Source: Paenibacillus hamazuiensis | GTDB taxonomy: Bacteria; Bacillota; Bacilli; Paenibacillales; NBRC-103111 | NCBI RefSeq assembly: GCF_023276405.1 | Contig: NZ_JALRMO010000001.1 | Location: forward strand, 310,001-374,000 | Direction: 5' to 3' | Length of the DNA: 64,000 bases | Shown: in pieces, positions 18,309 to 26,915 of the stretch | Layout of the letters: each line of letters starts with the position of its first letter | Numbering within the stretch: position 1 is the first letter of the stretch | Program-made: the position numbers and the translations under genes | The notes under the pieces: model-generated | What the model saw: the letters and a program-made list of their open reading frames with translations, nothing else | Database searches by the model: none | What the model was told of the DNA's origin: nothing

Positions 18309-19166
18309 TCAGCGGGTCAGGCTTGTCTTAAAGCCTTCCCGCCATGTCGGGTGCAGCGGCTCCCAGCCGCAGCTTTTGCGGGCTTTCGCATTGGAGGCTC
18401 CGCGCTCGCCGCGGCCCGCAGCGGCCCTTTGCTCCGGCGCGGGCGCTCCGACGGCGGCGGCGAAGGCCGGGAGCCAGTCGGTCCCTGCCGCCGGCTCATC
18501 GTCGGTCACGTTCACGATCCCCGTCGGCCACTCCAGCGCAAGCAGCGCGGCTCTGGCCGCATCCTCGACATGGAGAAACGAGGCGATTCCTTCACCGGCC
18601 GGCAGTTCCTTGCGGCGCGCCTTCTCCGCGATCAGACCCTCGGCGTGATACCAGGTCCCCGGGCCGTAAAACAGGCCGTAGCGGAGAATAACATGCTCCG
18701 GCATTTCGGCCGCGGCTTTCTCAAGCGAGACAACACCGTCAATCGTCGTTTTGCGCGGCATCGGGGCGTCCGTATCGAGCGGAACCTCCTCCGCAGCGGG
18801 CGAGTCCCCCGGCTCATACGCCCACGAGATGCTTTGCGCGATCATGCGTCTCACCCCGGCCCTAAGAGAGGCGTCGACCAGATTGCGCGTGCCTTCGGTC
18901 CTTATTTTTGCATTTTCGGCCAAATCCCAGGCGCTCAGCGAAGTAAGCTGATGGATGACCGCATCGGGCCGCGCCTCCAGAAGCGCGGCGGCGACAGCGT
19001 CTTTGTCGAAGGCATCCGCCACTACGGGCTTCGCCCCCAGAGCTTGTATGATGCTTTTGCGCGAAGCGTTCCCGGTCATACCGACGACCTCGTGACCGGC
19101 TTGTACCAACAAAGGCAGCAGCAAGCGTCCGACGACGCCGGTTGCTCCCGCGACGAATATTTTCAT
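18309..19166 (-). CDS. NAD(P)-dependent epimerase/dehydratase-like protein (extended SDR)
   Basis: The 285-residue protein has an N-terminal nucleotide-binding motif GATGVVG (residues 7-13) and the SDR-like core. The usual YxxxK catalytic motif is not obvious after QSISWAYEPG, so it may be an atypical SDR. LRYGLFYGPG resembles the substrate-domain start of UDP-sugar epimerase relatives. ATG at 19166 follows AGAGGAGG. A GC-rich hairpin (about 18275-18305) lies just past the stop. It heads a minus-strand run but is separated by 100 bases from its upstream neighbour. Substrate unknown. Confidence 0.8.
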   Translation of the reverse strand: MKIFVAGATGVVGRLLLPLLVQAGHEVVGMTGNASRKSIIQALGAKPVVADAFDKDAVAAALLEARPDAVIHQLTSLSAWDLAENAKIRTEGTRNLVDASLRAGVRRMIAQSISWAYEPGDSPAAEEVPLDTDAPMPRKTTIDGVVSLEKAAAEMPEHVILRYGLFYGPGTWYHAEGLIAEKARRKELPAGEGIASFLHVEDAARAALLALEWPTGIVNVTDDEPAAGTDWLPAFAAAVGAPAPEQRAAAGRGERGASNAKARKSCGWEPLHPTWREGFKTSLTR

Positions 19167-19266
19167 CGTTGTTCCTCCTCTTCAGATGCGGAAATGGCAG
19201 GCAGTGGAGCCTGCTCTCTATTAAGACAGGAAACAACGCAAATTTGTGACGTCTTCCGAAGCCGGA

Positions 19267-19632
19267 TCATCTCATGAACATGAGCAGCGTTTCGCGGTCC
19301 GCCTTCGGCAGCTTGGCGACGACAAGCCGGTACGACTCTTCGAGCATGACGGCGACGACCTCGTCCGGCACAGCGCCGCTTAGCAGCACGGTGTTCCAGT
19401 GCCGTTTGTTCATATGGTAGCCGGGCAGTACGGCGCCGGGATAAGTTTCGCGCTGCAGCCACGCTTCGTCCGGCGACGTCTTCAGGTTGACGCTTTCGAC
19501 GCCATGCCGATGGCTCAGCAAGGCGAACATTTTGTCGCGAACGAACAGCACCGGCATGGCGGGATCGAACGGATACCGCAGGCTGGTGCCTCTGTAGTTC
19601 AAGCCTAATTCGATAATTTGCTGATGGTTCAT
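19267..19632 (-). CDS. MmcQ/YjbR family protein
   Basis: The 121-residue protein matches the MmcQ/YjbR fold: RYPFDPAMPVLFVRDKMFALL near residues 19-39, then LKTSPDEAWLQRE, GYHMNKRHWNTV (about 72-83) and a C-terminal helix with ESYRLVVAKLP. The family is sometimes described as DNA-binding with a double-wing fold, but its role is not established. ATG at 19632 has GGGGGC upstream. Likely monocistronic. Confidence 0.85.
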   Translation of the reverse strand: MNHQQIIELGLNYRGTSLRYPFDPAMPVLFVRDKMFALLSHRHGVESVNLKTSPDEAWLQRETYPGAVLPGYHMNKRHWNTVLLSGAVPDEVVAVMLEESYRLVVAKLPKADRETLLMFMR

Positions 19633-19718
19633 GGCCGATGTTTCGCCCCCGTTTGATTTTGCAGGATAACATTATCATACCGTCAAACGGGGAAGATGCC
19701 AACTTCCTTTGCGCAGCC

Positions 19719-20531
19719 TTACTTGAGGAAACCGAGCAAAGCGGCATTGAACGTATCCATCTCGTCATAAAACAGCCCGTGGCCGCTGTCCGCGAAAGGG
19801 AACAGGCGCGATCCGGCAATTCCCTGCTGAAGAGCCTGACCGGACGGAAAAGGGACGACCCGATCATGCACCCCGTGAAAAATAACCGTCGGCACGCGGA
19901 TTTGTTCCAGATCTCCGCGCAAATCTTCATCCCTCAGCGAAATCAGACCTTGTATGATCCCATGGGAGGACGCTTCGAACCCAAGACCCTGAAACCAATT
20001 GAAAAAATCGCGGCTGACGCTCCGGTGAAAAAACATTTCGCCGAAGCCGGCCAGCATCTTCGGCCGATCCCGGTACGTTTGGCGGATCAGGTCATCGACC
20101 TGTGAGGCGGGCAGCCCGTAAGGATAATCGGGACGGCTTGTAAAAACGGGGGCCGCCGCTGCCGCCAGCGCGAGCTTTGCGACCCGGCTGCCGCCATAGC
20201 GGGCCATATACCGGATGGCGACAGCCCCGCCGATGGAAAAGCCGACCAACGCCGCATTCTCCACCTGCAGCGACTCGAGGACCGCGTGCACGTCATCGGC
20301 CAGCCGGTCGTACGAATAGCCGTGCCAAGGTTTGTCGGACCGGCCGAAACCGCGAAGATCGAGAGCGATGCAGCGGAGCCCGTAATGCGGCAGCACGTTC
20401 AATTGATACTCAAACATGCGGTGATTGACCGGCCAACCGTGAATGAACACGGCCGGATGGCTGCCCGCGCCGGGGTTCAGATCGTGCACGAAGATGCGCA
20501 CTCCTTTTTCGACCGCAATATACATTTGCAT
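19719..20531 (-). CDS. Alpha/beta hydrolase
   Basis: The 270-residue protein has the alpha/beta hydrolase plan: oxyanion-hole motif HGWPVNHRM (about 31-39), nucleophile elbow GFSIGG (serine near residue 98), an acid in HGVHDRVVP and the catalytic His in DSGHGLFYDE. It is close to the non-haem chloroperoxidase / esterase branch. No signal peptide. Two in-frame ATGs exist at 20531 and 20525; GGAAGGCGGG is better spaced from the second. It diverges from the GntR promoter region. Substrate unknown. Confidence 0.88.
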   Translation of the reverse strand: MQMYIAVEKGVRIFVHDLNPGAGSHPAVFIHGWPVNHRMFEYQLNVLPHYGLRCIALDLRGFGRSDKPWHGYSYDRLADDVHAVLESLQVENAALVGFSIGGAVAIRYMARYGGSRVAKLALAAAAAPVFTSRPDYPYGLPASQVDDLIRQTYRDRPKMLAGFGEMFFHRSVSRDFFNWFQGLGFEASSHGIIQGLISLRDEDLRGDLEQIRVPTVIFHGVHDRVVPFPSGQALQQGIAGSRLFPFADSGHGLFYDEMDTFNAALLGFLK

Positions 20532-20628
20532 CCCGCCTTCCGTAACCGTATTGCCATGCTATTTGCAGCATATTCGCCGGATAAAGTTTCAGAACCGAAA
20601 TACATCTTTACGTTCAAGGGATAATTTG

Positions 20629-20657
20629 TTGACGCTTTCAATCTGCGGACATATAAT
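20629..20657 (+). promoter_or_regulatory. Sigma-A promoter upstream of the GntR gene
   Basis: TTGACG (20629-20634) and TATAAT (20652-20657) are separated by 17 bases, a near-consensus promoter. The tandem TTATAGGACA-type elements start 4 bases after the -10, where a bound repressor would block transcription. Confidence 0.65.
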
Positions 20658-20660
20658 TAG

Positions 20661-20740
20661 GATTAGTACATTATAGGACATATATGGAGAGTTTAGGGGT
20701 TCGAAGCTTGCCGATCGGCTTTATAGGACAAAATAGGCAC
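20661..20740 (+). promoter_or_regulatory. Tandem 10-base operator elements (TTATAGGACA type)
   Basis: GATTAGTACA and TTATAGGACA are adjacent at 20661-20680. A second pair, TTATAGGACA and AAATAGGCAC, lies at 20721-20740. The same tandem pair occurs at 36238-36257 just after the frlB-like promoter. The natural candidate protein is the GntR/HutC regulator encoded downstream at 20952. The protein-site link is inference. Confidence 0.55.
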
Positions 20741-20809
20741 GATTGAAAACGGTATCACAAATAACGTTCTATGATGGAACATTATAATTCAATTAAAGCC
20801 AAATGAATA

Positions 20810-20881
20810 TTGACATTATTTGTATTGAATTATAACATGAATGTAATATAATTTCGTTTATGTTATTATTTATAACATAAA
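20810..20881 (+). promoter_or_regulatory. Second promoter region with a perfect inverted repeat
   Basis: TTGACA (20810) lies upstream of TATAAC and TAATAT candidates. A perfect inverted repeat, TTTATGTTAT-N5-ATAACATAAA, occupies 20857-20881, about 70 bases before the GntR start. A half-site ATAACAT occurs again at 20832. It may be an autoregulatory operator distinct from the TTATAGGACA elements. Confidence 0.5.
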
Positions 20882-20951
20882 CATTACACATCCTTCGTCT
20901 TCGCGATGAAGCGTAGTTTTTGAAGGGGGATTTTCTTTGGGGGGTGAGCGG

Positions 20952-21683
20952 ATGGATAACCATCAATCGATTGATCAGGATACGGAAACCCCGCTTTATG
21001 TGCAGCTGATCGAAAAGTTCCGGAACATGATCGAAACCGGGGAGATGCAGTCGGGAGAACGTTTTCCCGCCGAGCTGGAGCTGGCGAAGCGGTACGGCGT
21101 GGCCCGGATTACGGTCCGAAGCGCGATCGCGGAGCTTGTGCAGGACGGGCTGCTCGTGCGGCATCAAGGCAAGGGCACCTTCGTGGCGGAGCAAAAAATC
21201 GACCGCGAGCTCGTCAGCGTGGCGAGCTTCACCGACCGCATGAACTCGCGGGGCATTCGCGCCGGCTCGCGCCTGGTCAGCGTAAGAACCGTCAAGGCGA
21301 CAGGCAAGCAGGCGAGGCTGCTCGGTGTGGAGGAAGGGGCGGCGATCGTCGAAATCGTACGGCTCCGCTTGAGCGACGGCGTACCGGTCGCTCTGGAAAC
21401 GTCGTGCCTGTCTGCGGAGCGCTGTCCCGGCGTCGAGAAGGAAGATTTGGTGGAGCAATCGCTGTACCATTTGCTTGACAGCAAATATGGCATTCGCCCA
21501 GCACATTCAAGCAAGACGTTGGAGCTCGCCCGTGCGATGACGAAGGAAGCCAAGCTGCTCGGCGTCAAAACCGGTACTCCGCTGTTTTTGTTGACCGCCG
21601 TCGTTTATTCGGAGGACAATCAGGTGATGGAGTACGTCAAAACGTTGTTCCGCGGAGACCGGTTTCGTTTTCAGGTTCATTAA
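20952..21683 (+). CDS. GntR-family (HutC type) transcriptional regulator, FrlR-like
   Basis: The 243-residue protein has an N-terminal winged helix (about 10-75; PLYVQLIEKFRNMIE, RYGVARITVRSAIAELVQDGLL, GKGTFV) and a C-terminal UTRA effector domain (about 90-235). HutC-type regulators sense sugars or sugar phosphates; in Bacillus the fructosamine locus is controlled by such a protein. ATG at 20952 follows GGGGTGAG; reading back to a TTG at 20937 is less likely. It is 51 bases ahead of a YesN-like response regulator on the same strand and probably co-transcribed. It is the best candidate to bind the TTATAGGACA elements. Confidence 0.9.
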   Translation: MDNHQSIDQDTETPLYVQLIEKFRNMIETGEMQSGERFPAELELAKRYGVARITVRSAIAELVQDGLLVRHQGKGTFVAEQKIDRELVSVASFTDRMNSRGIRAGSRLVSVRTVKATGKQARLLGVEEGAAIVEIVRLRLSDGVPVALETSCLSAERCPGVEKEDLVEQSLYHLLDSKYGIRPAHSSKTLELARAMTKEAKLLGVKTGTPLFLLTAVVYSEDNQVMEYVKTLFRGDRFRFQVH

Positions 21684-21734
21684 AGGGGAAGTGTGAATCT
21701 TCATTAATATGACACGATGAGAGGAGCCCGGAAT

Positions 21735-23252
21735 ATGGAGATTCTTATTGTCGAAGACGAAACGTTGATTCGGAAAGGTTTGGAACGGATGATCGGGGAG
21801 CTCGGCTACCGGGTCGCGGGGACGGCGGATGACGGAGAGACTGCGATGCAGTGGCTCGAAGGCCGCTCCGCGCCACCCGACCTGATCATCACCGATATTT
21901 TCATGAAATACGTGGACGGCCTGGAGTTGGTCGGGAAAGTCAATGCGTCTTATCCGGGCGTCAAATGCGCCCTGCTGTCCGGACATGACGATTTCCGGCT
22001 TGCCCAGCAGGCGATCAGCCTGAAGGTATGCCGCTATTTGACCAAGCCGATCAACCGGGATGAGCTGGGTGCCGCTTTGGGCGAAATCCGGGTCGAAGTC
22101 GAGCGGGACAAGCTGCGCAGGATGGATTTGCTCAAGTGGGAGCAGCGCAGCGCCAGCAGCGCTCTGTACATCAGGGACAAGCTGCTGTCCGATTTGCTTG
22201 AGGCGCGCCTTGTTTCGCCCCGGGACATTTTGCATCATGCCGATTGCTTCGATTTCGATCTGGAGGCGACTTTGCTCTCCGGCGGCGTCATCCGCCTGCA
22301 ATCGTCCGGCAGTCCCGTGTCGCAGAGGGATTCCTTGCTTTATTCCGTGGCAGTCAAGCATTTGTTCACCGAGACGATGCTCTCCGACTATCACGGCTTC
22401 GTGCTGCTCAAAGATTCGTGTACGCTCGTTTTCGGCGTGGATGAGCCGGAGCCGGAGCGGGTGCATGAAGCGGCCGCCCGGTTCGCGGATATGTCCGCAA
22501 GCATGCTGGGCGTGCCGGTCGTATTTGGCGTCAGCTCCCGGCCGGCCACTTTGCTGCAGTTTCGCCGGGCGGTCGCCGAAGCTAACGAACATATGGAGCG
22601 CTCCCGCGAGGAGCAGCGTTACTACCCTTCGGAGCTGGAGCAGAAGCTGCGCGTTTCCGTTCGCGCAGGGGATCGCGAAGGTGCGCTGGCCGATGCGCGC
22701 GCCGTCGTCGATGCGATTGCCTCAAGCGATGCGAATTCCGATTTTGTTTTGCGTTCCTTTTACAAGCTGGCCGAATCGCTGGAAGCGCTGTTCCGCGAGC
22801 TGGATCGACAGGTGGCGCCTCCCCGGCTCGCCGGGCTCACTCGAACCGAACTCGCCGAAACGATGCTCGAATGGCTGCACGCCGGCATCGCCGGGATCGG
22901 ACCGCATAGGCAAGGCCAGCATAACGACATTGTGGCCAGAGTGATTGCGCACATGCAGGAGCATTACGCCGACGGCGGCTTGAATTTGCAGCGTTTGGCC
23001 GATCTCGTGTATGTGCATCCCAACTATTTGACGCAAATTTTTCGCAAAATGACCGGCTTGTCGTGCATGCAATATTTGGCGAAGCTCCGCATGGAGCAGG
23101 CGAAAAAGCTTTTGCACGAATCCGATTTGAAAATCTCCGAAATTGCCGAAAAGGTCGGCTACGACAACCACTTGTATTTCAGCAGCTATTTCAAAAAGTG
23201 GATCGGCAAAAGTCCGTCCGGCTACAAGGAAGGACTTTCCTCCCATGATTGA
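21735..23252 (+). CDS. Response regulator, YesN type (receiver plus AraC domain)
   Basis: The 505-residue protein has an N-terminal receiver domain with acidic pocket VEDE and phospho-acceptor Asp in LIITDIFM (about residue 55), Ser/Thr switch LLSGHDD and Lys in YLTKP. A middle region of unknown fold follows, then a C-terminal AraC domain (about 405-500; GGLNLQRLADLVYVHPNYLTQIFRK). ATG at 21735 follows GAGAGGAG; an ATG at 21717 lies upstream of that site. It overlaps the histidine kinase start by 8 bases, so the pair is translationally coupled. Confidence 0.93.
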   Translation: MEILIVEDETLIRKGLERMIGELGYRVAGTADDGETAMQWLEGRSAPPDLIITDIFMKYVDGLELVGKVNASYPGVKCALLSGHDDFRLAQQAISLKVCRYLTKPINRDELGAALGEIRVEVERDKLRRMDLLKWEQRSASSALYIRDKLLSDLLEARLVSPRDILHHADCFDFDLEATLLSGGVIRLQSSGSPVSQRDSLLYSVAVKHLFTETMLSDYHGFVLLKDSCTLVFGVDEPEPERVHEAAARFADMSASMLGVPVVFGVSSRPATLLQFRRAVAEANEHMERSREEQRYYPSELEQKLRVSVRAGDREGALADARAVVDAIASSDANSDFVLRSFYKLAESLEALFRELDRQVAPPRLAGLTRTELAETMLEWLHAGIAGIGPHRQGQHNDIVARVIAHMQEHYADGGLNLQRLADLVYVHPNYLTQIFRKMTGLSCMQYLAKLRMEQAKKLLHESDLKISEIAEKVGYDNHLYFSSYFKKWIGKSPSGYKEGLSSHD

Positions 23253-25101
23253 ACGCCTCCGCCATTTTCTGAACCGCTCGTATAATACGCTGTCGCGAAC
23301 GATTTTTGTCAAACTGCTTCTGCTGCTGCTTATTCCGAACCTGCTTCTCGTCTTCGTCATTCAGCAGTTGACCGACAGGCAGGTCGAGCAAAAAGCGAGT
23401 GAAATTCAAAACACGCTGGTCGGTCTGGAGCACGCCGTAAACCGCGAGGTCAGCTCGCTTTTCGGCGTCGTCACCACGCTGACCAACCAACTGATCATCG
23501 AACCCGAGGTGCAGCGAATTTTGCTGTACAGCTGGCGGGAGGGCAGAGGGAGCCATCCGGGCGCAACCCCTACTCCGGACGCCGAGCTGAGGAAGCTGCA
23601 AATGCTCTACGACAACCAGGCGGCGATGCTGTCGCTGCTGTCCCGGTACCGCCTCGTCTGGACGAACATTTATTCGCTGGCGATCGTCGACACCCAAGGC
23701 AACATTTATTTAAGCACGGCGCAAAACTATCAAATTTATCCGCAGGATCTCGCAGCCTCCCGATTGCTGAAGGCGGCTTCGAACGACCCGCTGCCGTGGA
23801 GCATCGACGACGCCCTGACCAAAAACGAAAACATGATCACCATCTCCCGGAAAATATACGGGACGACGATGCCGCAGCAGGTGATCGGGCACGTTATCAT
23901 CAATCTTTCGTTAAACGAGATTCAAAATTCGTTCGATACGTACAACTATTTTGGAAAAATGGTATTCGGCATGTATAACGCGTCCGGCAACGGCAGGATG
24001 GTTTACGACGGCCGCCGGTTTTCCGCGGAGGAGGAGAACGTGCCTCTTTTCGCCGAAAGCGGGGAGATACAGCAGGGCGTGCCGTTTCGAAACGCCTCCT
24101 GGAATATGATCGTTAGGCAGATGGAAGGGCCGTCCGCGCTCGGGGCCCGCAACTATTTGTTCGTCGGGCTGGACGACCGGTATATACGGGAGCAGACGAA
24201 AGCGATCAGCGACAGCCTCAAATACGGCTATGCGGTTTTCCTCGCGATGGCGCTCGGCATTTCCTTGTGGGGAGCGACGGTCATGTCGCGCCGGATCGGG
24301 CGCGTGCTCAAAGCGATGCGGCAATTCGGCCAGGAACAGTGGGGGACGCGAATTGTGCTCAAGGGCTCCGATGAAATCAGCATCATGGGCAACACGTTTA
24401 ATTCGATGGCCTCCCATATCGAAGAGCTGCTGCGCGACGTGGCCGCCGAGCAAAACCTGAAGCGGCTGTTCGAGCTGAGGGTGCTGGAGTATCAGATCAA
24501 CCCGCATTTTCTTTACAACACGCTGGACACGATCCATTGGCTCGCCCTGGACAGCGAGCGGCCGCAAATCAGCCGGATGGTCGAAGGGCTGTCCAAGCTG
24601 TTCAGGATCATTTTGAGCAAGGGGAACGAAACGATCGCGCTGCGCGAGGAGTTCGAGATGGTGCGGATTTATTTGGACATCCATAAAATCCGCCTGGAGG
24701 ACCGCTTCGATTACGAGCTGCGCCTTCAGCCCGAAGCGCAGGAGCACAAGATCAGCAAGATCGTGCTTCAGCCGCTTGTCGAAAATGCGCTGCTGCACGG
24801 CATCCGCAGACTGCGTACGAAAGGGCTGATCACCGTCTCGGGCGAAATGGACGGGGATTACATCGTGCTGACGGTGGCCGATAACGGAATGGGCATGCCG
24901 GAGGAAAAGCTCGACAGGCAGCGGCGTTTGATCGACTCGGACGTGTGGAGCGAGGAGGCGATGGGCGGCTCGGGCTACGGCATGAAAAACGTCGACTCCC
25001 GGCTGAAGCTGATGTTCGGCGAGCGCTACCGGATGGACATCGAGTCCGGCGGCGAAGTTCCGGGAACGCGCGTGACGATCCGCATTCGCGTGGACGGATG
25101 A
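23245..25101 (+). CDS. Sensor histidine kinase, YesM type
   Basis: The 618-residue protein has a membrane helix (about 20-42), a large extracytoplasmic sensor (about 43-320), a second helix (about 325-345), a HAMP linker, a His_kinase domain with the acceptor in LEYQINPHFLYNTLD (about 420-434) and an HATPase domain with LQPLVENALLHGIRR, VADNGMGMP and GSGYGMKNVDSRL. YesM kinases sense extracellular carbohydrate and activate the partner YesN, usually turning on a nearby ABC importer. Here that is the transporter starting at 25600. ATG at 23245 is preceded by AAGGAAGG. Confidence 0.93.
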   Translation: MIERLRHFLNRSYNTLSRTIFVKLLLLLLIPNLLLVFVIQQLTDRQVEQKASEIQNTLVGLEHAVNREVSSLFGVVTTLTNQLIIEPEVQRILLYSWREGRGSHPGATPTPDAELRKLQMLYDNQAAMLSLLSRYRLVWTNIYSLAIVDTQGNIYLSTAQNYQIYPQDLAASRLLKAASNDPLPWSIDDALTKNENMITISRKIYGTTMPQQVIGHVIINLSLNEIQNSFDTYNYFGKMVFGMYNASGNGRMVYDGRRFSAEEENVPLFAESGEIQQGVPFRNASWNMIVRQMEGPSALGARNYLFVGLDDRYIREQTKAISDSLKYGYAVFLAMALGISLWGATVMSRRIGRVLKAMRQFGQEQWGTRIVLKGSDEISIMGNTFNSMASHIEELLRDVAAEQNLKRLFELRVLEYQINPHFLYNTLDTIHWLALDSERPQISRMVEGLSKLFRIILSKGNETIALREEFEMVRIYLDIHKIRLEDRFDYELRLQPEAQEHKISKIVLQPLVENALLHGIRRLRTKGLITVSGEMDGDYIVLTVADNGMGMPEEKLDRQRRLIDSDVWSEEAMGGSGYGMKNVDSRLKLMFGERYRMDIESGGEVPGTRVTIRIRVDG

Positions 25102-25144
25102 GGGCGTGCGGGGGCGGTTTGAGAGGATCCCGAGAATGGAAAAA

Positions 25145-25440
25145 GCCGCTCTCAGCCTCACGTCCCGGCAATGCCGGGGTCTGAGAGCGGCAAAATCCGC
25201 TCTCGGCCCATCTTGGGGGCTATTTCGGGCGGGAAAGGTCGGCGGAGAGCCGGAAAAACCGCCTCTCAGCCTCACGTCCCGGCAATGCCGAGGTCTGAGA
25301 GCGGCAAAATCCGCTCTCAGCCCATCTTGGGGGACATTTCGGGCGGCAAAGGAGGCGGAGAGCCGGAAAAACCGCCTCTCAGCCTCACGTCCCGGCAATG
25401 CCGGGGTCTGAGAGCGGCAAAATCCGCTCTCAGCCCATCC
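25145..25440 (+). repeat. Tandem repeat of about 113 bp with embedded hairpins
   Basis: A unit starting CTCAGCCTCACGTCCCGGCA begins at 25151, 25265 and 25378 (periods 114 and 113); the third copy is partial. Each contains CTGAGAGCGG-CAAAAT-CCGCTCTCAG, a 10-base perfect stem, and the smaller inverted repeat CCCGGCAATGCCGGGG. The spacer parts differ by a few substitutions. It lies between kinase and importer genes and could act as a terminator array or an insulating or mobile hairpin element. Confidence 0.85.
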
Positions 25441-25599
25441 TGCGTGCCTCACCCCAACCACATTAATTTTCTGCATATCATCCTCTTAAGATTGTTAATA
25501 TTTCGTGAAGGCGGCCTGCCTTATAATGAAGCCAAGAGGGAAAAGCCAGTACATCCTCATCCCAAACGGTGAATATCCACAAAGGAGGCAAGTCGAACA
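25441..25599 (+). promoter_or_regulatory. Promoter region of the family-1 sugar importer
   Basis: TATAAT lies at 25522-25527 without a good -35 hexamer at 17 bases, as is usual for promoters needing an activator such as YesN. AAAGGAGG follows near 25580. No TTATAGGACA element is present here. Confidence 0.4.
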
Positions 25600-26856
25600 A
25601 TGAACAAAAAATGGTTGCTCGCTTCACTTACTCTGGTTTTCGCTTTCGCCACCGCCTGTTCGTCCCAAACGGGCAGCACGCCGGCTCCGAAAGAAGGTGC
25701 AGGAACGCCGGCGAACAAATCAAATGAGCAGATCAAGATCACATGGTGGGATTTTCAGCCGAACCAGGCGATGATCGATGCTCTGAACACTTTGATTGCC
25801 GCCTACGAGAAAGAGCATCCGAACGTGAAAATCGAAAGAACGTTCGTTCCCTTCGCCGATATCAAAAACAAGCTGCTGCTCGGCTCGGCGGCCGGACAGC
25901 TTCCCGACATCGTCATGATCGACGGTCCGGATCATCAGGCGTTTGCTTCCGCCGGAGTGCTCGCCGACATTACGGAGCAGGTTAAAGCATGGGGCGAGGC
26001 GGATAAATATTTCGAAGCTCCGTGGAACGCAACGATGTACAAAGGCAAAAACTACGGAGTTCCGGTCAGCAACAACAACCTCGGATTGTTTTACAATGCC
26101 GATATGCTGAAGGAAGCCGGAGTCGAGCCGCCCAAAACGTGGGACGAGCTGAAGACGGTGGCCAAGAAGCTGAGCAAAAACGGCGTCTATGGCCTCGCGA
26201 TAGCGGCACCGAAAAGCGAGCAGCTCACGTTCCAATACCTTCCGTTCCTCTGGCAGGCAGGCTCGGACCTCACGAAGATCGACAATCCGGGAACGGTGGA
26301 CACGCTCAAGCTGTATAAGGAGCTGGTGGACAGCGGCTCGATGTCGAAGGAGGTTTTGACGCAGGATCAGCAAGCGACGTTCCTCCAGTTCATGGCGGGA
26401 AAAGTGGCGATGGTATTAAGCGGTCCGTGGCAGCTGCCGGCCTTGAAAGACGCGAAGTTCAACTGGGGACTCGTCGATCTGCCGTCCGGCAAGGAAAAAG
26501 CGACGATTCTCGGCGGCGACGACTGGGCGATCACGGCCACTTCGAAGTATAAGGACGTCGCCTGGGACATCATCAAATTTTCGCAAAAGCCGGAATATTT
26601 GAAGCCGCTGCTGATCGGCGGCGCGAGAATTCCGAGCCGCAAAGATTTGATCAACGACCCTTACTGGCAGACGGATAAATATATGAAAATTTTCGCCGAT
26701 CAGCATCAATATGCCAAAGCGCGCGCCTACGGCCCGAACTACCCGAAAATTTCCGAGGCCGTTCAAGATATGGTGCAGCAAACCGTCACCGGCGTGAAAT
26801 CTCCGGAGGATGCGGTGAAGGAAGCGACGGAAAAAATCAAGCCGTTGCTGCAATGA
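25600..26856 (+). CDS. Extracellular sugar-binding lipoprotein (family 1), FrlO-like position
   Basis: The 418-residue lipoprotein has a signal peptide ending in FATAC with Cys20 lipidated, followed by a family-1 substrate-binding fold (TWWDFQPNQAMIDAL, KLLLGSAAGQLPDIVMIDGPD, GKNYGVPVSNNNLGLFYN). ATG at 25600 follows AAAGGAGGCAAGTCGAACA. It feeds the two permeases downstream. In Bacillus the equivalent gene of the fructosamine locus is frlO; the shared FrlB, FrlC and FrlD-like genes here make an Amadori-type ligand plausible, but specificity is inferred. Confidence 0.92.
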   Translation: MNKKWLLASLTLVFAFATACSSQTGSTPAPKEGAGTPANKSNEQIKITWWDFQPNQAMIDALNTLIAAYEKEHPNVKIERTFVPFADIKNKLLLGSAAGQLPDIVMIDGPDHQAFASAGVLADITEQVKAWGEADKYFEAPWNATMYKGKNYGVPVSNNNLGLFYNADMLKEAGVEPPKTWDELKTVAKKLSKNGVYGLAIAAPKSEQLTFQYLPFLWQAGSDLTKIDNPGTVDTLKLYKELVDSGSMSKEVLTQDQQATFLQFMAGKVAMVLSGPWQLPALKDAKFNWGLVDLPSGKEKATILGGDDWAITATSKYKDVAWDIIKFSQKPEYLKPLLIGGARIPSRKDLINDPYWQTDKYMKIFADQHQYAKARAYGPNYPKISEAVQDMVQQTVTGVKSPEDAVKEATEKIKPLLQ

Positions 26857-26869
26857 GGCGGCATAAAAA

Positions 26870-26888
26870 GGGGAGGAGCCTCCTCCCC
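26870..26888 (+). terminator. Intercistronic hairpin between binding protein and permease genes
   Basis: GGGGAGGAG-C-CTCCTCCCC is a perfect inverted repeat 14 bases after the stop codon and 27 bases before the permease start. Without a T run it is more likely an mRNA stabiliser or attenuator that keeps the binding protein in excess over the permeases. Confidence 0.5.
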
Positions 26889-26915
26889 GATCGAAACATG
26901 GGAGGGAGAAGCTCC

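Noticed and set aside
18270-19277. Plus-strand frame of 335 codons opposite the SDR gene
   Set aside because: It is antisense to a gene with an intact GATGVVG motif and a good ribosome site; composition is typical of a shadow frame.
25145-25440. Possible CRISPR array
   Set aside because: Units are about 113 bases and nearly identical throughout, with no short repeat and variable spacer pattern and no cas genes nearby.
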